Shown in pieces: positions 28,793 through 37,782 of a stretch of DNA of 64,000 nt (its first letter is position 1; each line of letters begins with the position of its first letter). Location of the stretch: the NCBI RefSeq assembly GCF_002368395.1, contig NZ_AP018254.1:1798001-1862000 (forward strand). The letters are read 5' to 3'. The position numbers and the translations under genes are program-made. The notes beneath the pieces are model-generated. The model had not been told where the DNA came from. It saw nothing but the letters and a program-made list of their open reading frames with translations, and made no database searches. The DNA comes from Calothrix sp. NIES-3974 (GTDB taxonomy: Bacteria; Cyanobacteriota; Cyanobacteriia; Cyanobacteriales; Nostocaceae).

Positions 28793-29596
28793 ATGGGCGT
28801 GATTTTTGCTAATATTATTGCCATCTACCGACGGGAATTACAAAGTTATTTTTTATCCCCCTTAGCCTATGCGATCGCGGGAATTTTTTGGTTTTTGGCG
28901 GGTCTATTTTTTGTGAATACCCTAGAACAAATTTTGACCTATGTTGCTGGTTTAGATATTCGTGGTCAACAGTTAGGAATTCCCACTCCCGCTTTAGATG
29001 TTCCCTACGAATTTATTCGGGGTTTTTTAGATAGTATGGGAACTTTATTATTATTTATCCTACCAATACTATCAATGGGATTGTATGCCGAAGAACGCAA
29101 ACGGGGAACCCTAGAATTATTGGCAACTTCCCCTGTGACAAATTGGGCTGTAGCAGTCGGTAAATTATTAGGTGTTTTAACTTTTGTAATAACCCTATTT
29201 TTACCATTACTAGTTTTTGAAGTGCTGGTATTAACTAATTCTAATCCGCCGATTTCCCTTGCCATTATTTGGGTGGGTCATCTGGGTTTAATTTTATTAG
29301 CGGGGTCGATTTTGGCTTTAGGGATGTTTGTTTCTTCCCTCACTGACAGCACAATTTTAGCCGCAGTTATGACCTTCGCCCTAGTTTTATCCCTCCTATT
29401 TATTAACTTTGTTGCCGAAAGGATTGGCGGTACAATTGGCTCCGCTATTGGTCACTTTTCCCTTCTCAGACATTACAGTAACCTCGTGAACGGCATCTTT
29501 GATACTAGTAGCGTAATTTTGTTTTTAAGTTATATTTTTCTCGGTGTATTTCTGACTGCCCAGTCTATCGATGCATTCAGATTTCAACGTCAGTAA
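28793..29596 (+). CDS. ABC-2 type permease (GldF-like)
   Basis: Membrane subunit of the exporter. The 267 residues have six predicted helices, beginning LSPLAYAIAGIFWFLAGLFFV, and the ABC2 signature region SMGLYAEERKRGTLELLATSPVTNW, which contacts the ATPase. The late helices (AAVMTFALVLSLLFINFVAE, SVILFLSYIFLGVFLTAQSI) fit GldF-type permeases. The start is immediately after the ATPase stop; the next gene follows about 23-45 bp downstream on the same strand. Part of the four-gene Gld-like operon. Confidence 0.92.
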   Translation: MGVIFANIIAIYRRELQSYFLSPLAYAIAGIFWFLAGLFFVNTLEQILTYVAGLDIRGQQLGIPTPALDVPYEFIRGFLDSMGTLLLFILPILSMGLYAEERKRGTLELLATSPVTNWAVAVGKLLGVLTFVITLFLPLLVFEVLVLTNSNPPISLAIIWVGHLGLILLAGSILALGMFVSSLTDSTILAAVMTFALVLSLLFINFVAERIGGTIGSAIGHFSLLRHYSNLVNGIFDTSSVILFLSYIFLGVFLTAQSIDAFRFQRQ

Positions 29597-29619
29597 ACGG
29601 GAAATTTATTTGCAACTGG

Positions 29620-31242
29620 ATGCCCATAGATATCAAGAATATGAAAAAAATCATCAACAAAAAACCTTGGAAATACCTAATTTTGCTACTAGGATTATTC
29701 CTCTCCAGCGCGGGAATATCCCTGGGTATAGTTTCCGGAATTTGGGGAGGAACAACCGCAGCCACTCTCATCCCCGGATTAATTTTAATTATCGGTTGGT
29801 TGATTTGGCAAGCAGCAACTAATCAATGGTGGCAAAAACGCTCCACCCAAACCGGAACCAACGCCATTTTAGCTACAATTGCAGTTATCGCCATCTTAGG
29901 TTTAATAAATTTCCTGGGAACCCGCTATACTTGGCGAGTTGATACCACCGAAAACAAACTATTTACCCTTGCACCACAAACCGTAGAATTATTGCGATCG
30001 CTGCAAACACCAGTTAAAGTATCCGTATTCAGTGGCAACCAAAACCCCATCGATCGCAACTTACTGGAAAATTATCGTCGTCAAAGTCCCAAATTCCAAT
30101 TTGAATACATCGACCCCCTTCTACGTCCCCAACTAGCTCAAGAATACAACGTTAGTCGGGAAGGAGGAGATGTTTTTATTGAAGCCAAAAATAACCGTAA
30201 ACTGGTGCAAACCCTAACACCAGAAGAAAATATATCCGAGGTACTACTCACCAATCGTCTCCAACAAGTAATTAGTACCTCCAATCCCAAAGTTTATTTT
30301 CTCCAAGGACATGGAGAATATACCCTAGAAAATTCATCTGCATCCTTTTCTACCGCAGTTAGTGTCCTCAAAGACCGGAATTTTTCTGCTGCACCCCTCA
30401 ACCTCACCCAATCCCCCAATATCCCGGAGGATGCAAATGTCATCGTCATTGCCGGTGCAAAACGCGGTTTACTCCCCCAGGAAGTTCAAGCAATTCAAAC
30501 ATTCTTGAACCAGGGAGGAAATTTAATGGTGTTACTGGATGTGGAAGGAGACCCCAAACTTGACCCAATTTTCCAGCAATGGGGTGTCACCATTGATAGT
30601 CGTATCGCCATTGACACAGTTGGTAGCCAATTTTACGGGCCGGCTGTAACTTTTATTAATGAATACGGCGAACATCCCATTACCAAAAGCTTCCAAAATA
30701 ATATTTCTTTCTATCGATTAGCTCGTCCCATCGACACAACCCCAGTGGATGGAGTTACAGCAACACCCATACTAACTACCAAACCCTACCCCCAAAGTTG
30801 GGCTGAAAGTGACACAACCAGCGAAAAACTTGAGTTTAACGAAGGTAAAGACCGTAAGGGTCCGTTTCATATCGGTGTGGCTTTGGTAAAACAAATCAAA
30901 GATAATAAATCCACACCGACACCCACTCCCGAATCTACTGCGACACCGACACCGGAAGAGAAAACACCATCAAAAGAAGCACGGATGGTCATAATTGGTG
31001 ATGCGGATTTTGCAAGTAATGGCTTATTTGAACAGCAAATTAACGGGGATGTGTTTTTAAACTCCGTTAGCTGGTTAAGTCAACAAGAACAGCCAATTCT
31101 ATCAATTCGTCCTCGGGAAGCGAAAAACAGACGTTTGAATTTATCTGCTTTTCAAAGTTTATTATTACGGTTATCGGCCCTATTTATTTTACCATTAATC
31201 GGTTTTATTACTGGTGCTTTACTCTGGTGGCAAAGACGGTGA
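29620..31242 (+). CDS. GldG-like ABC-associated protein
   Basis: Auxiliary membrane protein of the exporter. Three N-terminal helices (LLLGLFLSSAGISLGIVSGIW, LIPGLILIIGWLIW, AILATIAVIAILGLINFLG) precede a large extracytoplasmic domain with RYTWRVDTTENKLFTLAPQT, VKVSVFSG, YFLQGHGEYTL and NLMVLLDVEGD, the pattern of the GldG/DUF4350-type ABC-associated domain. A Thr/Pro/Glu-rich low-complexity linker (about residues 430-450) and a single C-terminal helix (LFILPLIGFITGALLWWQ) complete it. Total 540 residues; an internal ATG at 29641 (MKKIINKKPW) may be the true start. It lies between the permease and DUF4340 genes. Confidence 0.88.
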   Translation: MPIDIKNMKKIINKKPWKYLILLLGLFLSSAGISLGIVSGIWGGTTAATLIPGLILIIGWLIWQAATNQWWQKRSTQTGTNAILATIAVIAILGLINFLGTRYTWRVDTTENKLFTLAPQTVELLRSLQTPVKVSVFSGNQNPIDRNLLENYRRQSPKFQFEYIDPLLRPQLAQEYNVSREGGDVFIEAKNNRKLVQTLTPEENISEVLLTNRLQQVISTSNPKVYFLQGHGEYTLENSSASFSTAVSVLKDRNFSAAPLNLTQSPNIPEDANVIVIAGAKRGLLPQEVQAIQTFLNQGGNLMVLLDVEGDPKLDPIFQQWGVTIDSRIAIDTVGSQFYGPAVTFINEYGEHPITKSFQNNISFYRLARPIDTTPVDGVTATPILTTKPYPQSWAESDTTSEKLEFNEGKDRKGPFHIGVALVKQIKDNKSTPTPTPESTATPTPEEKTPSKEARMVIIGDADFASNGLFEQQINGDVFLNSVSWLSQQEQPILSIRPREAKNRRLNLSAFQSLLLRLSALFILPLIGFITGALLWWQRR

Positions 31243-31554
31243 ATGGATTTTGGATTTTGGATTACCCTTAGCTCGACTTTATCCATTTTGAAAAAACCTA
31301 CAACCCGACGCTGAAACCATTGCAAGATAGTTGTTTTAGTTTTTGGACTTGAGTGCAAATCTGTGACATGGAAAAAGTCTTTGCCAAAAAACCAGGATTT
31401 TTGCCGCAAAAGGAAAGCCAAGTTCTTAATTTTGAATAAAGTCAAGCTTAGAGGGTGTTTTAAAAATCGATTTTAACACTATTTTATTCCTACTCCCTAC
31501 TCCCTTTACAGACGACCCGTTGGGTCGTCTCTACTCCCTATCTACGTATTGAAA
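31243..31554. repeat. repeats within the Gld-like gene set
   Basis: A 312-bp gap between the GldG-like and DUF4340 genes containing a GAGGGTGTTTTAAAAATCGATTTTAAC repeat (relative near 61012-61038), CCTACTCCCTACTCCC heptamers and the GACGACCCGTTGGGTCGTC palindrome at 31511-31530. It may partly separate transcription of the last gene of the set. A minus-strand frame here is not a gene. Confidence 0.6.
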
Positions 31555-32154
31555 ATGAAATTACAGCGAACTACTTTGATTTTAATGCTTGTAGCCCTTG
31601 GTTTAGGTGGCTTTGTCTATTTCTACGAAATTCAAGGTGGAAAGCAACGGGAAGAACAACAAGCAAATAAACAAAAACTATTTCAATTTGCTGTTGATGA
31701 TATTCAAAAGTTGACAATTACTAAACCCGACAGTAAAATTCTTCTCGAACGGAATCGCCAAGATAATCCCCGGTGGTTACTAAAATCACCAATTAATGAA
31801 CCAGCGAACAACGCGTCTGTTTCCTATTTAACCGATTTACTCACCACCGCAACTAAAGAAAAACTGAATCTAGATCCACAGACCTCCCCCCCCCTCAGTG
31901 AATATGGTTTAGATTCACCTACCGCTACCATTGAGATTGAGTTAAAAAATCAAAATCGTCATCAAATTATCCTCGGCAAACCCAGCTTTAATAATACCCA
32001 GATATATGCTCAAACTGATAACAAACCAGAGGTTTTTCTCCTTTCCCAAGACTTTTTTAATGCTGTAAATCGTCAACTCGATGAATGGAAACAAGCACCC
32101 GAACCATTTCCCTCACCAACCTTTTCTCCACCCTCCCCATCACCAACTAATTAG
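31555..32154 (+). CDS. DUF4340 protein
   Basis: The last gene of the Gld-like set. One N-terminal membrane anchor (TLILMLVALGLGGFVYFYE), then an extracytoplasmic DUF4340 domain: VDDIQKLTITKPDSKILLERN, WLLKSPINEPAN, SYLTDLLTTATKE, LSEYGLDSPTATIEIEL, IILGKPSFNNTQIYAQ. The C-terminus is a Pro/Ser-rich tail. DUF4340 proteins regularly accompany GldG-like ABC systems, so a shared role is inferred. The ATG at 31555 is preferred over an in-frame TTG at 31549. 199 residues. Confidence 0.87.
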   Translation: MKLQRTTLILMLVALGLGGFVYFYEIQGGKQREEQQANKQKLFQFAVDDIQKLTITKPDSKILLERNRQDNPRWLLKSPINEPANNASVSYLTDLLTTATKEKLNLDPQTSPPLSEYGLDSPTATIEIELKNQNRHQIILGKPSFNNTQIYAQTDNKPEVFLLSQDFFNAVNRQLDEWKQAPEPFPSPTFSPPSPSPTN

Positions 32155-32183
32155 GGTCTGGAATCGGAAACGGGAAACCAATC

Positions 32184-32207
32184 AGAGACGCGATATATCG
32201 CGTCTCT
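32184..32207. repeat. perfect 24-bp palindrome (GAGACGCGATATATC family)
   Basis: AGAGACGCGATA followed by its exact complement TATCGCGTCTCT, between the convergent DUF4340 and pgpH-like genes. Relatives occur near 2489, 15134, 15956, 52744 and 61066. It could act as a bidirectional terminator stem here but lacks a U-tract. Confidence 0.75.
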
Positions 32208-32264
32208 ACGGAATTAATCTGTTTTCGTTTTTATCCTTCTTCCCCTCCTGTATTCAATTTCCTA

Positions 32265-34937
32265 TCACTTTCCAGCCTTCAATTTCGGATAGGCAATCCG
32301 CTTATGGTGGAATTGTTGCCAAACTTCCACGAAAACCTCAGCAATTGTATTCATATCTGCACGGGTGAGACCGGAATTGATTAATTGATTATCCTTCCAG
32401 CGTGCCCTAAGTATATTATTTAACATATTATAAGCTTGTTCTGGCGTAGCATCTTGCAGACTACGTAAAGCCGCTTCACAGGAATCAGCCAGCATAACTA
32501 TACCTGTTTCCCGTGATTGGGGAATTGGTCCATCGTAGCGAAAATCACTCTCATCAACATGGATATGTGGATTTTCCTGAGCGATTTGTTGGGCTTGGTG
32601 ATAAAAATAACCTATTGTCATTGTTCCCTGGTGTTCGGGAATAAATGCTTGAATCGCCGTTGGTAGACGGTGACGACGAGCCATGACTAAACCTTCTGTC
32701 ACGTGTTTTTTGATGATTGCCGCACTTACCCAGGGGTCTTTAATTTCCGTTTCATGCTTGTTGGGTCTACCCATCTGATTTTCAATAAAACTGAGGGGGT
32801 CGTGCATTTTACCGATATCATGGTAGAGACAACCAGCGCGAACTAGTTCGACGTTACATCCGAGTTTTCGAGCTGCGGCTTCCGCGAGACTGGAGACGAG
32901 GAGGGTGTGTTGGAAAGTACCTGGGGTTTCCCCAGCCAAGCGTTTGAGGAGGGGACGGTTGGGGTTGGCTAACTCCGCCAGACGAATTGGTGTCACAATG
33001 TCAAAAAGTTGCTCTAGGTATGGACTTAAACCTAGTGCTACAATGCTCCAGGAGAAGCCAGAAATTCCGAAAAATAGGGCACTGGGCAATACCTCATACC
33101 AGAGGGAAAACACTGTACCCATAAGAGTTTTCAGGAGTAAATATACACCTCCTTCCGTTCCCGCGATCGCCACACCAAGTAGGGCAAATTCCTCACGCGA
33201 TCGCAAACGGGGGGCAATATTGGCAGCGATTAATGCTGCAATTCCACCAGCAATTACCCCACTGACATTTATGTGTTCAAGTCCCATAATTAGGTTTAGG
33301 ACAAGTAGGACGATGGTGGAGGAACCGACAACCGCACCGTAGAAACTACCTAGCAATAAACCTAAAGCACTCCAAGGAGCATAGGGAAAATCAAATTGGT
33401 CAAAAAATTGGGAAGTAATCACTAAAAAGCCTGCCACCGCTAAAGTTAATAGTAGAATTAACAAGCGATCGCGTTGTCGCCAACGATAGGATGTACGGTA
33501 TATCACCCGTGCCATAATTAACACAGACACGGCTATAGTTCCGGTCAATTGTAATAGTTGTCGCCACAGAATTTCCCGTCGATTCAACCGAAAATGTTCG
33601 AGAATATCTATATCTAATTGTTTCAAAAACTGACTTCGTTTAACAATTATTTGACCTTTTGTAATCTGCTCGTATACTGGTTCAACGCGTTTGACCGCAT
33701 CCCTGCGATTGGACTCAGTTTGCTGCTCGTCTATCTGCAAATTTGGCTCAATTAATTCCATCATCATGGAACGAGCCAATGTCCTGACATTCTCACTGGG
33801 AATAGATTCTACGTTTAATTCCAAGTGCAACTCAATTGTATTTTCAATAATAGCGGGTGGTAATCCCTTCGCAACTCCTTGGGTGAGAATTTTCTTTGTA
33901 CCCCGAATTACCAGTTTTTTGACGTTATCCCATTCACTGTCAAGCAAATCAATAATTAATCTATCTTGAAAAATCTTTGGACTATGAGGATTAGCTAAGA
34001 CAAAATCTCGGCGTTTACGATTGGCTCTTGCGTAGCTTTCCCTGGCATTTTTAATTTTCGTCAGTAAAGAATTAAAATTGGAAATCGGCGCAATCTGATG
34101 GGTTTTTAATTCTTCTAAAGCTTGGTTAAATTCAGCATCTGATACATCTTCTGACTTTTGTACTGGGGTTAATCTTCCACAGTCCTCCTCAGAACAAGAT
34201 TGCAACCAAATGGATTCATCGCTGGAAGTTGCATTAACCTGATCGAAACTTGGCTGATTTGGAGAAACAAATAAATACTCACTAGCAACCCTACTAGTTT
34301 TTTTCCCTACAGACGTGGGTGGGTGTTTAGCAATATTTTTCTCTGGGTTCGGACTGCGTAAAGTTTCTTGCAACCGCTCCCATTCATCCTCCCCCATTCT
34401 CCGTAAATATAGCTGGGTAGATTCCGTTAATTCGGAAAGTTCGACAAAGGGAAATTTCCCCGCAACCGCACGAATCTCATCACCTTTTTCGATAATTGAA
34501 TCACGTTTTCGCTCAATTTCTTGATTTTTTGCCTCATCGATCATCAACACCCGTACCACTTGCTCTTTAGCTTCACGACGTTTGCGTTCAGTTGCTTCCG
34601 TATTTTCAACTTTGGCATCACGGGGAGCAATATAATCCTGTGGTGCTAATGCTCCTACCTTCAGCAGGGGTTGATTATAAAGTGGATAACCGATTGTTGC
34701 AGTCAGACAAATAACAGCGATAATTGCTAACAGGTCGGAGCGACGCGAAAAGGTTTTGATGCGATGACGCAAGAGAGAACGACGATTTCTCTGCCAAAAC
34801 ACGCCATCATTGGGCAAACTCTGAGATTTTCGCAGTTTTTGCCACCTAAAACCGCGACAATGGCAAAATTCCCAACATCTTTGCCAACAGCGATGTAATC
34901 GTCCCAGTAACATCTGTAATAGTCGTGTGTCTCTCAT
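32265..34937 (-). CDS. 7TM-HD family phosphodiesterase (PgpH-like)
   Basis: Probable cyclic-di-AMP phosphodiesterase of the PgpH type. Order: a basic N-terminal tail with one helix (LLAIIAVICLTATIGYPLYN), a large extracytoplasmic 7TMR-HDED domain (about residues 80-470, with YIAPRDAKVENTEATERKRREA), seven membrane helices (about 480-660), and a cytosolic HD domain. HD-motif residues are seen in LYHDIGKMHDP (near residue 706), IPEHQGTM and MLADSCEAALRSL. The ATG at 34937 is used. The family degrades the c-di-AMP second messenger that governs osmotic and potassium balance. A ~70-residue stretch around KHPPTSVGKKTSR...SCSEEDCGRLTP appears to be a lineage-specific insertion. Confidence 0.9.
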   Translation of the reverse strand: MRDTRLLQMLLGRLHRCWQRCWEFCHCRGFRWQKLRKSQSLPNDGVFWQRNRRSLLRHRIKTFSRRSDLLAIIAVICLTATIGYPLYNQPLLKVGALAPQDYIAPRDAKVENTEATERKRREAKEQVVRVLMIDEAKNQEIERKRDSIIEKGDEIRAVAGKFPFVELSELTESTQLYLRRMGEDEWERLQETLRSPNPEKNIAKHPPTSVGKKTSRVASEYLFVSPNQPSFDQVNATSSDESIWLQSCSEEDCGRLTPVQKSEDVSDAEFNQALEELKTHQIAPISNFNSLLTKIKNARESYARANRKRRDFVLANPHSPKIFQDRLIIDLLDSEWDNVKKLVIRGTKKILTQGVAKGLPPAIIENTIELHLELNVESIPSENVRTLARSMMMELIEPNLQIDEQQTESNRRDAVKRVEPVYEQITKGQIIVKRSQFLKQLDIDILEHFRLNRREILWRQLLQLTGTIAVSVLIMARVIYRTSYRWRQRDRLLILLLTLAVAGFLVITSQFFDQFDFPYAPWSALGLLLGSFYGAVVGSSTIVLLVLNLIMGLEHINVSGVIAGGIAALIAANIAPRLRSREEFALLGVAIAGTEGGVYLLLKTLMGTVFSLWYEVLPSALFFGISGFSWSIVALGLSPYLEQLFDIVTPIRLAELANPNRPLLKRLAGETPGTFQHTLLVSSLAEAAARKLGCNVELVRAGCLYHDIGKMHDPLSFIENQMGRPNKHETEIKDPWVSAAIIKKHVTEGLVMARRHRLPTAIQAFIPEHQGTMTIGYFYHQAQQIAQENPHIHVDESDFRYDGPIPQSRETGIVMLADSCEAALRSLQDATPEQAYNMLNNILRARWKDNQLINSGLTRADMNTIAEVFVEVWQQFHHKRIAYPKLKAGK

Positions 34938-35300
34938 CAATATATCTGACTGCGATCGCCTAATTGGGATGATTCATAACACGAGCCAAATCCACCAATC
35001 CATGTCGGAAACTGATTAAATATTTCAACCATAACCTCAGCTGTTCAACAATTAGCATAACCCAATTTTTGCAGATTAAATTAATATCATCAAAATCAAC
35101 AAAACAAGGCTTTATAGAGCAATCCGACTAAATGATTTATCAAGTCTTAAATGTGGGGTTATTGACCGTTAACTTGTCCCCCTGGATAGATTCAAAACCA
35201 ATATTTTTCACCCATAAAATAGGATTGCCACATCATTTCATTTTTGCAATGTAAATAGGGAGATTTTACTTTTCCTGAAGACAATTACATGAGGTCATTA
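34938..35300. repeat. intergenic region with MITE family G relative
   Basis: AT-rich. The segment at about 35117-35230 (GAGCAATCCGACTAAAT...AATAGGATTGCC) has the inverted ends of the 20916-21046 element. No gene. The promoter of the 7TM-HD gene should lie near 34940-35050. Confidence 0.5.
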
Positions 35301-35411
35301 CCTGGGTTTCTCACGAGTTAAGTTATCAGCCTTGAGTGACGGATCGATTTTCCTTTTACTTCCTACTTCCTTTTCATTTGAGGGATTCGCTCCCTCCAAA
35401 TGTGGGATATC
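35301..35411. repeat. truncated MITE family A copy
   Basis: CCTGGGTTTCTCACGAG, then AAGTTATCAGCCTTGAGTGACGGAT: the left half of family A without a right end. A GAGGGATTCGCTCCCTC hairpin follows near 35379-35395. Confidence 0.55.
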
Positions 35412-35715
35412 GTGTGGTCTACCTCTAGTACTCCACCACATAAGTTCTGTGGCTTTAGCTCCGAAAAGCTTTAATATTCAAGGTACTAAACCTGGATTTC
35501 TCACGAGTAAGTTGTAAGCCTTGAGTGACGGACTAATTTCCCCTATACACCCTACGGGTACGCGCAGCGTTGTCGTAGACTAGACGCTACGCGTCTACAC
35601 TACTCCCGTCACGGACTATTCCCTATGAGTTTTAGGGTTTTGTGAGAAATGCGGGTAAAGTGCAAACTACGTACCTTTCCTCACCCATAAAAATTAATGT
35701 GGTCGAATACTAGGA
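35412..35715. mobile_element. MITE family B interrupted by a family A copy
   Basis: Outer family B blocks: TAGTACTCCACCACATAAGTT and GTGGCTTTAGCTCCGAAA on the left, AACTACGTACCTTTCCTCACCC and TTAATGTGGTCGAATACTA on the right. In between sits the family A element at 35491-35655. This nested arrangement dates the family A insertion as younger than the family B element. Confidence 0.7.
35491..35655. mobile_element. MITE family A, copy 3 (165 bp, TSD TAAA), nested
   Basis: Ends CCTGGATTTCTCAC and (reverse complement of right end) CCCGCATTTCTCAC. Direct repeats TAAA at 35487-35490 and 35656-35659. Interior GAGTGACGGACTAATTTCC, CCCTACGGGTACGCGCAGC and ACTCCCGTCACGGACTATT match the 10426 copy. Non-coding, inserted inside a family B element. 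Confidence 0.78.
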
Positions 35716-36210
35716 TTAGGAGTTCATGGTGATAATTTTTGATTAGACCACCCTAGCTACACCTAGCTACAATTGTGGGCATATTGATTCCCTTTTCTGT
35801 TCAATATTTCTGGATTTTGGATATTTCCACTAATATTTTCATAGTGATAATCCTTGGACATACAAATATCACCCAATCAGAGCAATTTTTTGTTTAAATA
35901 GGGATAGTATGGGAAATTTGTGACACTTTACCTTGCGGTCAGCTAAAACTCACAGAAATCACATAACTACTCCCTCGCTATTGACGGCTAACGATTGAGA
36001 GTTAACAGTTATAGGCAAAGCCTTCCTGTCGGGTACAGTCATCCATCGAAAGTAGTAAATATATAAAAAATTAAATGCACAACAGCTGATTGATTTCCTC
36101 TGTTGATCAACAGATGGAAAACCGTGCCAACATTCTGGGCAGATGTTGGGAAACTAACCCAAAAGGATAGTCAAGTACTCAAAACGACTTTCGCAAAAAC
36201 CCATTACAGG
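35716..36210. repeat. intergenic region with a repeat shared with 21364-21437
   Basis: At about 35978-36090 the blocks TTGACGGCTAACG, CATCGAAAGTAGTA and AATGCACAACAGCTGATTGA match, in order, the segment following the 21067-21360 MITE. Both lie just downstream of a minus-strand gene. No gene found. Confidence 0.5.
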
Positions 36211-37083
36211 TTAGCGTAGACGCATAACACGAGGTGATGCCACCGTAGTAATAGTACCCAACTCGGATGGAAGTGAAGCATCAATATACACTCCTGACCA
36301 AAATGCTAAAAGTTCATCAGCCAATCTTAAAACTTGTGTCCGATATCCCAAGCCATCGCCGGATATATTTGCGATTTCGAGATCCCACTCAATGGGAATG
36401 GCGATCTCGCTGTTATAAGCACCTGATAAAGCTCCAATGATTGTCGCAACACCACCACAATCGCAATTTTCGTGCAACCGAATTAAGGTTAAACCAAAAT
36501 CTTCACAGGAGTTCAGCAAACAGTATAGCGCGATCGCTAATTTTGTGTGAACTGTAGAACCGACTTGATTTAGTTCCCCGATAATGCTGGCCAAACTTTG
36601 ATTTTTTGACTGCCAATTACTAATTAACTTTAAAACCTCCCTCACCTCACTCCCCATTTCTACCAGGTCTAGTAAGGTCGGAATTAGTCCTTCGGGGTCG
36701 GATTCCTCCCGTAAAAATGCTGCCAAAGTATAGCTAAATATATACAACCAGTCCCTTGCAACTGGATCGAGTTGTAATCTAGTTGGGAAATAACCTAAAT
36801 GCGATCGCCACTTTTGCCGGTTATCATGGAAAAGAAAACTAACCGGTAAGCTAGCAGCGATCACAGACTCTAACTCACAACCATGCAACTCTGGTTCTAA
36901 AAACTTCCACAAATTCTCCCAGTTGTGTCCACCGGGTTTGACAATCAACTCACAACAACGCAGCAAAGTCCGTGAGTATCGCCAACAAGTTTCCTGTTCT
37001 CTTCGTCTTGTGAAAGCTTGATGTTCTCCCACCAAAGCCCCCAACAAAAAACCTCGTAATCTTGCTTGCAGTGAATAGCGCAT
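36211..37083 (-). CDS. ADP-ribosylglycohydrolase-fold protein, degenerate active site
   Basis: A 290-residue all-helical protein resembling the ADP-ribosylglycohydrolase (DraG/ARH) family. The N-terminus LRGFLLGALVGEH aligns with the usual GALLGDALG, with the metal-binding Asp replaced by Glu. The C-terminal region LAIALYCLLNSCEDFGLTLIRLHENCDCGGVATIIGALSGAY corresponds to the family's ...GGDSDTVGAITGALAGAY; only the middle Asp is kept and the GDSDT core reads ENCDC. With most dinuclear-metal ligands altered, hydrolase activity is doubtful; it may be a binding or pseudo-enzyme paralogue common in cyanobacteria. Start ATG at 37083. Isolated gene. Confidence 0.72.
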   Translation of the reverse strand: MRYSLQARLRGFLLGALVGEHQAFTRRREQETCWRYSRTLLRCCELIVKPGGHNWENLWKFLEPELHGCELESVIAASLPVSFLFHDNRQKWRSHLGYFPTRLQLDPVARDWLYIFSYTLAAFLREESDPEGLIPTLLDLVEMGSEVREVLKLISNWQSKNQSLASIIGELNQVGSTVHTKLAIALYCLLNSCEDFGLTLIRLHENCDCGGVATIIGALSGAYNSEIAIPIEWDLEIANISGDGLGYRTQVLRLADELLAFWSGVYIDASLPSELGTITTVASPRVMRLR

Positions 37084-37184
37084 ATCATCCCCATACCACC
37101 ATCAAATCATCGCCTATCCACTCCCAACCAAAAATTACACACCTAGCAGCTAATCACCAACCATTATAAATTCAGTAGGCACAG

Positions 37185-37308
37185 GCTATTATGAATTTAT
37201 CTTTTCTAGGGCATTACAAACTACAAATCACGTAGCTTACTTCCCGCGTAGCGAGTATTATAAATTACGTAGACACGCAGCGGCTTGCCGCAGGCTATTA
37301 CGAATTAC
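37185..37308. repeat. ATTACGAATTA / GTAGCGAGTATT palindromic repeat cluster
   Basis: AAATCACGTAGCTTACTTCCCGCGTAGCGAGTATTA followed by ATTACGTAGACACGCAGCGGCTTGCCGCAGGCTATTACGAATTAC; overlaps the last few bases of aroQ (from 37298). Relatives at 13347-13385 and 27301-27392. Confidence 0.6.
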
Positions 37309-37750
37309 TTTGTCGTAAATAGCGAATCAAACCCTGCAACCCCAATAAATAGCTGTCAGCACCAAAACCACTAATTTGTCCCACAGCAACCGGAGCAATG
37401 TAGGAATGATGCCGAAAAGCCTCTCGCTTATACACATTACTCAAATGCACCTCCACTACTGGCAAATTGACCGCCGCGATCGCATCCCGTAATGCTACAC
37501 TCGTGTGGGTATAGGCTCCCGGATTAATTAAAATTCCCTGTTGTTGGCCCATTGCCCCGTGAATTGCATCCACCAAAACACCCTCATGATTTGACTGCAA
37601 ACAGGACAAACGAACCGCCAACTTTTGGGCTTCAGCCTCCAGCAAGCGGTTAATGTCATTCAGGGTTTGCACACCATATGTATCAGGTTCTCGCGTCCCC
37701 AACAAATTCAAGTTTGGTCCATGCAGCACCAAAATACTTAGAATATCCAA
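37298..37750 (-). CDS. aroQ: type II 3-dehydroquinate dehydratase
   Basis: Third step of the shikimate pathway: dehydrates 3-dehydroquinate through the type II (enolate) mechanism as a dodecamer. The 150 residues match the family. Motifs: [17 protein letters not shown] with the catalytic Arg/Tyr flexible loop, [28 protein letters not shown] and [17 protein letters not shown] with the catalytic His and Arg. The start is TTG at 37750; no ATG/GTG in a suitable position exists, and an AGGA lies about 10 nt upstream. The last few codons (RYLRQSNS) run into an ATTACGAATTAC-type repeat, suggesting that the natural C-terminus was altered by the repeat. A 45-codon gene precedes it by 32 nt on the same strand. 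Confidence 0.95.
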   Translation of the reverse strand: MDILSILVLHGPNLNLLGTREPDTYGVQTLNDINRLLEAEAQKLAVRLSCLQSNHEGVLVDAIHGAMGQQQGILINPGAYTHTSVALRDAIAAVNLPVVEVHLSNVYKREAFRHHSYIAPVAVGQISGFGADSYLLGLQGLIRYLRQSNS

Positions 37751-37782
37751 AACAGTATCCTGCGATCCGAGAATTAACCAAC

